Shown here: positions 58,846 through 64,000 of the stretch, in pieces
Numbering within the stretch: position 1 is the first letter of the stretch
Layout of the letters: the number at the start of each line of letters is the position of its first letter
Assembly (NCBI GenBank): GCA_950295325.1
Contig: OX485807.1
Span: forward strand, 50,000,440-50,064,439
From: Polytrichum commune
Lineage: Eukaryota; Streptophyta; Polytrichopsida; Polytrichales; Polytrichaceae
Length of the DNA stretch: 64,000 nucleotides
Direction: 5' to 3'
The notes under the pieces: model-generated
Database searches by the model: none
What the model was told of the DNA's origin: nothing
The model's input: the letters and a program-made list of their open reading frames with translations, nothing else
Made by a program: the position numbers and the translations under genes

Positions 58846-59005
58846 CGGGGGGGGCAGTGTGTTAGAAATTTAAGGATATAGGTGCGAACAACCACCATTT
58901 TATAGGGGGGTATTACTTTTTCTTTTTCTTTTTTTCCACGGGCTATCATTATATAATTTTCTAATTTGGCTTATTATTACAGGGGCTTGCATTACTTATA
59001 ATTCC
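58844..59005 (-). mobile_element. hAT-type MITE family G, truncated inverted copy
   Basis: It starts CTCGGGGGGGGCAGTGTGTTA and follows the reverse complement of the G family (TATAGGTGCGAACAACCAC, TTTTATAGGGGGGTATTACT, GCTTGCATTACTTATAATTC) for about 160 bp, then diverges. The other end and target duplication are not found. Confidence 0.85.
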
Positions 59006-59210
59006 AAATTGATATGAATAAACGATATGGTAATTTAGATTTAAAAAAACATTCTACTACAATTTTTGTCCTACATCAAATTATGAACACATACATGAAA
59101 TCAAACAATGTAGGTTAAAGTGTAAATGATATAAAAGAGCAATTTGTATAGATCACATAAAAACTATACAAACCTTTAGTATGAAATCATTCATATTATG
59201 AAACACAATA
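59006..59210. other. AT-rich flank, no gene seen
   Basis: No coding frame. Confidence 0.5.
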
Positions 59211-59430
59211 GAGTTATCCTAAAAGTCAAGTGGCCTTTGAACAAATAAGAGCCATTAAATCAAAACACATGGCATCTTGTTCAAATGCCACTTGACTTTT
59301 AAAATAACTCCAATGAGGGACCACCAAGCTCTTTCAAACTTCATAACTATTTACAATGAACAAATAAGAGTACATTAAATCAAAACACATGATATCTTGT
59401 TCAAACGCCATTTGACTTTTAGGATAACTC
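59211..59430. repeat. fold-back repeat with extra half-copy
   Basis: 59211-59244 (GAGTTATCCTAAAAGTCAAG..) and 59277-59310 are inverted copies of ~34 bp with a few mismatches and a 32 bp loop. The loop plus the second arm recur directly at 59356-59430 (GAACAAATAAGAG..ATTAAATCAAAACACATG..TTGTTCAAACGCC). It lies just downstream of the giant ORF stop. It may be a MITE or the subterminal structure of a larger element. Confidence 0.75.
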
Positions 59431-59580
59431 CAATTTACAAAGTATTTGTGCACAATCATAGTAGTATGAAATAAATGTTCTCATTGTGTTTACAAACACA
59501 ATGAATGAAACTAAATGTGCATATCATGGAGACACTGACAAATAAAGATAAAACCGTAGCTACTTGAATAACCTGCAATG

Positions 59581-62500
59581 CTAAGTAGTTTTTGACACAA
59601 ATTCATCTAGCACCTGCCGATCAGTTTCTTTTAGGGTGTAAACGTTGCTATTAGATTTGAATGACAATGCAATGATGCAAATCACGCTTTCAATGTCAAT
59701 CCATTGGGTGTCAGTCACATCGTACTTGTATTTGTTCCTCCCCGGTGCTGATTTGAACCAATTCAACATTATTTGAATGGACGGTGAAGAACTTCCCTTC
59801 TTACCTACTAAGGTGTGAGCCATAAGGTTGACAGGGTTTCTACACAATCTCCACGTTTTTCCAACCGTCCTTCGCATTTTTTGGACTCGGCCCAGCCACC
59901 AAGTGCCAATGTTCGGGCCAACGGTCACAGCAGTCGGGTGTCCCACATGAGCACTGGTGCGGTTCCTCTTCTGTGCTGCTCTCACTCCAGAACTTTGGCC
60001 CAGAGTTCGTGATTGCATGAACATCACAGCGCAGTCACTTCCAAGTCCAAGGAAAGCGGTTGATGTTGAATTTGCAGTTGAAAGGTAATCCTCTGCGTTA
60101 TTGAAATAAATAGAGTTCTTGATGCGAGTCAAGCGGTCCTTTGATAAGAAAGGATTCCCATTCAATTCACCTACTAACGTTGATTTGTAAATGGCCCTGC
60201 CCTTGTACTCCACCACCGGCTCTATTTTCTGTACAAGGTTCTGCCCAGTTGGAGGCATTGGTGGGCTCGGCTCAGCTGAATCTAGCATTTGCGAGATTGC
60301 ATCCCTGCATTCCTCCTCAGCAAGTCTTAAAATTTCTTCCCTATCATCCAAAGAATCGTCCACAATACTCATATCCACGTCAATGTCCACAACACTCTTA
60401 TCCGGGTCTACATTGGCGCCGTCACCATCCACGGTCTCTTCTTCCATTGGCAAAATTTTGGAGTCCCTCATGGCCTCACCATCGCCATCTTCGCCGGGGA
60501 CAGGTTTTTCGGGAGCCACATATGCCCAGTGCTTTGGATCCGCCCTCTCGACCGTCCAAGGCTGCAAGAACCACTGTTTATTTCTAGCATAAGAGGATGG
60601 AGCCATATTTAGCACCTTCAATTGGGTTTGGGCTGCCTTTAGACCTTCCTTCAACGCTGATACGAAGTCCTCATCTGTGGCAAGGGCGCTGTAATCTCCC
60701 AAATCTGCAGGGGACTGTCCCTGTTCTAAAGGATGCAAGTCAGCCCAGATGTTACGCTGCTTGTTATGCGCTCTACCAAATTGCAATCCATTGGGTCCAT
60801 ATTCAATCGCAGCAAGCTGGTTCACTGTGTTAGCACAACCCACAAGCTCTTGGAAATCGTAAGCTCTCTCCATACCCTGCATCCCTCCCACCTTGCTAAA
60901 AAAAATTTCACACGAATCAGATCCTGTGAGGTGCAGTGGAACTGGCAAGTGAGAGAATCCATCACGAAAATACCTTATCAGTAAGACCACAAAATGGCAA
61001 GACAACTGCACATCAAGATAGCATTGGTTGCTCACAAAGCATTCTTGTAGCGTGGGCTTCTTTGTATTTCCTCCTACACCGTGGTCACCATGGTCGAACC
61101 ACAACCTCCATATTCTAAAAAAGAATGACACTTTGCTAGCAAGAACCACCCTCTCCCTCAAAGTCAAAGACACGGAAAGGAAAATGTCGATATAATCAGC
61201 ACATATAGACAAGTACAGCTCAGTCCCCAAAGTTCTTTCTTGATGTGCGTCCTTACAAGTTCTAAGTTCCTGCAAGCAAGTCCTTGCCTTCTTTGCACAA
61301 ATGCGTTGTGCACTAGCCCAATTTTGTCTGTCTGTTCGGTCCACATCTTCTTTTCTAAGACCATGCTGATCAATACCAAACTTTTGATAAACTTGACCAA
61401 GATGATCTAGGTAACAGACATCAGCCCCTAGTTGAAGGTTCTTTACAGCACTGTCAAGTGGGTTGATCAATTTTTTTCCGTTATGGATGAAATCCTGATC
61501 ATGCAAGCCTTTAATTTTATTCTCCCCAAGCCACTCACAAGATAAAGACCAGCCTTCCCATGGAATTTCATACCTGAATCCTACCTTGCTGCAGTAGTCT
61601 TCAACCATCAATTGCCTTCTCCTAGAGTCGCCATCTGAAGAATGCCCTATAATAGGTCCAACAACTGGCCCACAACTATATTGCCAAAGGGTGTCAATAC
61701 TCTCCCACTGACTTCTCACCCAACTCGAATTAAATCGATTGCAAGTGCATGATACAACAAGGACAAGTCTGGGCAACTTATCATGCAACGGATTGACCAT
61801 GATGACACGAGCAAAACTTCCTTTGACATTCATTCGAAAAGAATCAACTATGGATGAATATCCACTCTCACCATTCCCTACTTGCGGTTTGAAAGTAGAG
61901 ATGCACACATGATTCTCCTTTTCTCCACAAAAGCCTACCAATCCATCTGACCGAGCGTCCCAAGAAATACGGGACTTAACTTTCGTCTCGTCTTCAGCTA
62001 AGATGACTGGGACTGGTCCTACCACTCCGTGACTTGCTTTGGCCTCCTTGTAAATGTCAGCCACAGCAGCAAACAACGAAGAATGTTCCCCGGCAATGAA
62101 CTGAACTCCTTTTTTGTTTTCCCTCTTGGTACAATCATATGACGGTCCACCAAAATTCAAAGCAAACAAATCACACATTCGCCTCCCACCATAGATCCTC
62201 ATAGCTTGTGCAAATGATTTTGAATTTTTTGAGAATGTATGACCCTGCCTCACACGATTCAAGTTTGTGGCAACATCCCTAAGGAAGTCCCACAAAGTTG
62301 GCTTTCCGCCAAAGGCGTTGGTTCTGTGAGCCGCCAAAATGTTGTTACAAAAAGAGAGAACATCCTTTCTATTAAAGCTTTCTACGGCACTAAGTTTCAG
62401 ACCGCGGTGACTTACTTTCAATTGCGCGACCCTAGCCTTCATGAGCCAATGCTTAGCCTTTTCCTCACGATATTTCCTCGCTAATGTCCTAGACTGTGCG

Positions 62501-64000
62501 GCCACCTCAATACATTGCAAGTAGTCTATCCTTCTTCCAGACTGTGTATCCCTGCAACCGCGCTTAACAAGAGCACGACCTTCCCTAAGCACTCTAAGTC
62601 TGAAATCAGTGGCCTGCTCAATTTCTATGCAACAAGAACAAGTGAAATCCGTGAAAGGTTCTCCTGTGCCATTCAAACGTTTACATTGTACATGACGGAA
62701 GCAACCTTTCACAACGACAATCTTGCCTTTGAATACAAAATTTGCAGTTGTGTTGGGCTCCGCTATCCACAACGATCCAGGCTTTGAATCATTGAGCAAT
62801 GAATCCATTCTATAGCACTTCCCAACGTACTCAATGATTTTCTTCCTAAATCCCCAACACAACAATGACAAGATAGAGTCTGAGTGCATACCTGATGGAG
62901 ATTCGCTTGTAGTTACGGAATCTGTACTGCCCGAACTGCTGAACCAAGAATGCAGGTCCCGTTGATTTCCAATTGTTGTTCTCGACCTTGCACTAGGTCT
63001 CCCTCGCTTCCCGGAGCTCAATGCACATGATGTCTTTGAAGAACTGTTTGCCCTTACCAAATCTTCACAACACTTGGTATGAAGGAGCCCATGGACATGA
63101 TTCTCTAAATTAGCTCTGAGATTTCCCTTTTGCGGGCACAAGTGCATTAGTTCTCCGTCGATTTTGCAACGCACCTTGAACCAAAAGGACTTGAACTGAG
63201 GAACCCCCACATCTCCCACTATTACAAATGGAGGATCATCTTCCGAGATGGAATCATTCACACTTTGAAGAATGCTGACACCTTCCTCCACGAGACGCTT
63301 GTGATCGGCTGGTGTCAAAATTATGGGTTTGCTAGAGTTGCCCTCCTTCTTCGGGTGATCGTTGTACAAGATATTCCTCTTCCTACACCACTGCTTGATG
63401 TGAAGAGTGGAATGCAAGTGAGACTTTTTGAAATTCGCAAACAAGTTTTGTATGGCAATCCGGGAGTGATCACGACCTGTACCCCCGATTTCTCTCTTGC
63501 ACTCCCCACAAAATATTTTCACAACTGCCACGTCATGGTGATCGTATGTTTTGAGGTTCCACACGTGATCAGCGAAATCCATGGACTCCAACTCCCTTCT
63601 AAGCTTCTCAGCACCCCGCTTGTAATTCTCAAGCACGTCAACAGATAAGAGTGTCGATTGCAGCAAAGTCTCTTCCTCTTCATGAACTTCAATCAGATCT
63701 GCCTCTTCCAACGTCGGGGCAACACCGCAGAGCAAGATGTCCGCAACACACGGTTGGACAACTTCATCAACTCTAATTTCTACTTGGGGCTCCCCTGCAA
63801 AGTCATTGCTCCCCGCTTCACCCGGCGCTTGAAGACGACACCGCTTCTGAAGTCCACCTTCGTCCTCCAATAAAGGAATGACATAGACACGGTCTGTCAC
63901 AGGATTCATGGCCTCAAACCTCTTGAGGATTCGACATTCATCTTGGAAGTCCCAAAAAAGGAAAGGCCACTCCACGCATCCACCATTCTCCAAGCGCGTG
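59581..64000 (-). CDS. giant intronless ORF, P-element/THAP9-like transposase-derived (inference); 5' end beyond window
   Basis: Open on the minus strand from the window edge to a stop at 59581. Counting the TTG at 63993 as residue 1 gives 1,470 codons; no ATG start is visible, so the gene begins outside. Residues ~160-200 (C162-x2-C165..H194-x3-H198) and ~276-305 (C276, C286, H299, H305) resemble two zinc fingers, and 431-455 is a Cys-rich knot ending CSCC. Then come PVILAEDETKVKSRISWDAR (D668), PIIGHSSDGDSRRRQLM (D787), HDQDFIHNGKKL (832-841) and LTGSDSCEIFFSKVGGMQGM (E1029). The order, the 241-residue D2-to-E gap and the D..H..K motif parallel the RNase H fold plus GTP-binding insertion of P-element/THAP9 transposases. 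A Pro/acidic linker (~1165-1250) and a conserved-looking C-terminal module (IYKSTLVGELNGNPFLSKDR; TWWLGRVQKMRRTVGK) follow. No THAP domain is seen. It is intact, in contrast to the decayed elements around it. Confidence 0.7.
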   Translation of the reverse strand, partial: TRLENGGCVEWPFLFWDFQDECRILKRFEAMNPVTDRVYVIPLLEDEGGLQKRCRLQAPGEAGSNDFAGEPQVEIRVDEVVQPCVADILLCGVAPTLEEADLIEVHEEEETLLQSTLLSVDVLENYKRGAEKLRRELESMDFADHVWNLKTYDHHDVAVVKIFCGECKREIGGTGRDHSRIAIQNLFANFKKSHLHSTLHIKQWCRKRNILYNDHPKKEGNSSKPIILTPADHKRLVEEGVSILQSVNDSISEDDPPFVIVGDVGVPQFKSFWFKVRCKIDGELMHLCPQKGNLRANLENHVHGLLHTKCCEDLVRANSSSKTSCALSSGKRGRPSARSRTTIGNQRDLHSWFSSSGSTDSVTTSESPSGMHSDSILSLLCWGFRKKIIEYVGKCYRMDSLLNDSKPGSLWIAEPNTTANFVFKGKIVVVKGCFRHVQCKRLNGTGEPFTDFTCSCCIEIEQATDFRLRVLREGRALVKRGCRDTQSGRRIDYLQCIEVAAQSRTLARKYREEKAKHWLMKARVAQLKVSHRGLKLSAVESFNRKDVLSFCNNILAAHRTNAFGGKPTLWDFLRDVATNLNRVRQGHTFSKNSKSFAQAMRIYGGRRMCDLFALNFGGPSYDCTKRENKKGVQFIAGEHSSLFAAVADIYKEAKASHGVVGPVPVILAEDETKVKSRISWDARSDGLVGFCGEKENHVCISTFKPQVGNGESGYSSIVDSFRMNVKGSFARVIMVNPLHDKLPRLVLVVSCTCNRFNSSWVRSQWESIDTLWQYSCGPVVGPIIGHSSDGDSRRRQLMVEDYCSKVGFRYEIPWEGWSLSCEWLGENKIKGLHDQDFIHNGKKLINPLDSAVKNLQLGADVCYLDHLGQVYQKFGIDQHGLRKEDVDRTDRQNWASAQRICAKKARTCLQELRTCKDAHQERTLGTELYLSICADYIDIFLSVSLTLRERVVLASKVSFFFRIWRLWFDHGDHGVGGNTKKPTLQECFVSNQCYLDVQLSCHFVVLLIRYFRDGFSHLPVPLHLTGSDSCEIFFSKVGGMQGMERAYDFQELVGCANTVNQLAAIEYGPNGLQFGRAHNKQRNIWADLHPLEQGQSPADLGDYSALATDEDFVSALKEGLKAAQTQLKVLNMAPSSYARNKQWFLQPWTVERADPKHWAYVAPEKPVPGEDGDGEAMRDSKILPMEEETVDGDGANVDPDKSVVDIDVDMSIVDDSLDDREEILRLAEEECRDAISQMLDSAEPSPPMPPTGQNLVQKIEPVVEYKGRAIYKSTLVGELNGNPFLSKDRLTRIKNSIYFNNAEDYLSTANSTSTAFLGLGSDCAVMFMQSRTLGQSSGVRAAQKRNRTSAHVGHPTAVTVGPNIGTWWLGRVQKMRRTVGKTWRLCRNPVNLMAHTLVGKKGSSSPSIQIMLNWFKSAPGRNKYKYDVTDTQWIDIESVICIIALSFKSNSNVYTLKETDRQVLDEFVSKTT

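Noticed and set aside
63991-63993. Apparent Met start of the giant ORF
   Set aside because: The codon is TTG, and the frame is open past it to the window edge, so the true start lies outside the window.

Overview
The window is nuclear DNA of a land plant. Genes have multiple introns with GT..AG borders, non-coding 5' exons and plastid targeting, and they sit in AT-rich, repeat-filled intergenic DNA. The gene complement (a PsbP-domain lumenal protein, an Arabidopsis-type PTB, a plant NUFIP1 and a kinase with an MLKL/MCAfunc-like N-terminus) fits a plant. I suspect a bryophyte, probably a moss, but this is an impression from protein style and not a demonstrated assignment. No CRISPR, operon or convincing tRNA gene is present.

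Layout. 1-22.4 kb: a gene desert made of dispersed repeats and small DNA transposons. These include a ~310 bp family A, a ~300 bp family H, TA-flanked MITEs with CACTAAAT/ATTTAGTG ends, a pogo-like remnant and two hAT-type MITE families. 23.3-26.7 kb (minus): a NUFIP1 homologue in six coding exons, 633 aa. 26.8-27.4 kb: its promoter, untranslated first exon and leader intron. 28.4-31.1 kb: a tRNA-derived SINE with a perfect 13 bp target duplication, and a dead Ty1/copia gag-protease split by a hAT MITE. 31.5-31.9 kb: a 69 bp tandem repeat. 32.36-35.10 kb (plus): a two-exon thylakoid-lumen PsbP-domain protein (297 aa) with a repeat-filled intron. 37.6-41.4 kb: a degenerate tandem array of promoter-like sequence. 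41.4-47.8 kb (plus): a polypyrimidine-tract-binding protein, 14 coding exons, 471 aa. 52.1-55.2 kb (minus): a Ser/Thr kinase with one frameshift between APE and subdomain IX. 57.9-58.8 kb (minus): an unrecognised truncated gene. 59.58-64.0 kb (minus, open at the window edge): an intronless ORF of about 1,470 codons whose conserved acidic residues and spacing resemble the P-element/THAP9 transposase superfamily.

How it fits together. NUFIP (box C/D snoRNP assembly) and PTB (splicing/translation) are both RNA-related and point away from each other. They carry nearly the same ~600 bp promoter, untranslated exon and leader-intron start, in inverted orientation about 14 kb apart, with further degraded copies of that sequence between them. 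This inverted promoter duplication and the P-element-like giant ORF are the two most unusual things here. All splice assignments were read by eye; reading phase closes across every junction of the NUFIP, PsbP and PTB models, which is strong internal support. Identity estimates between repeats are by eye only.
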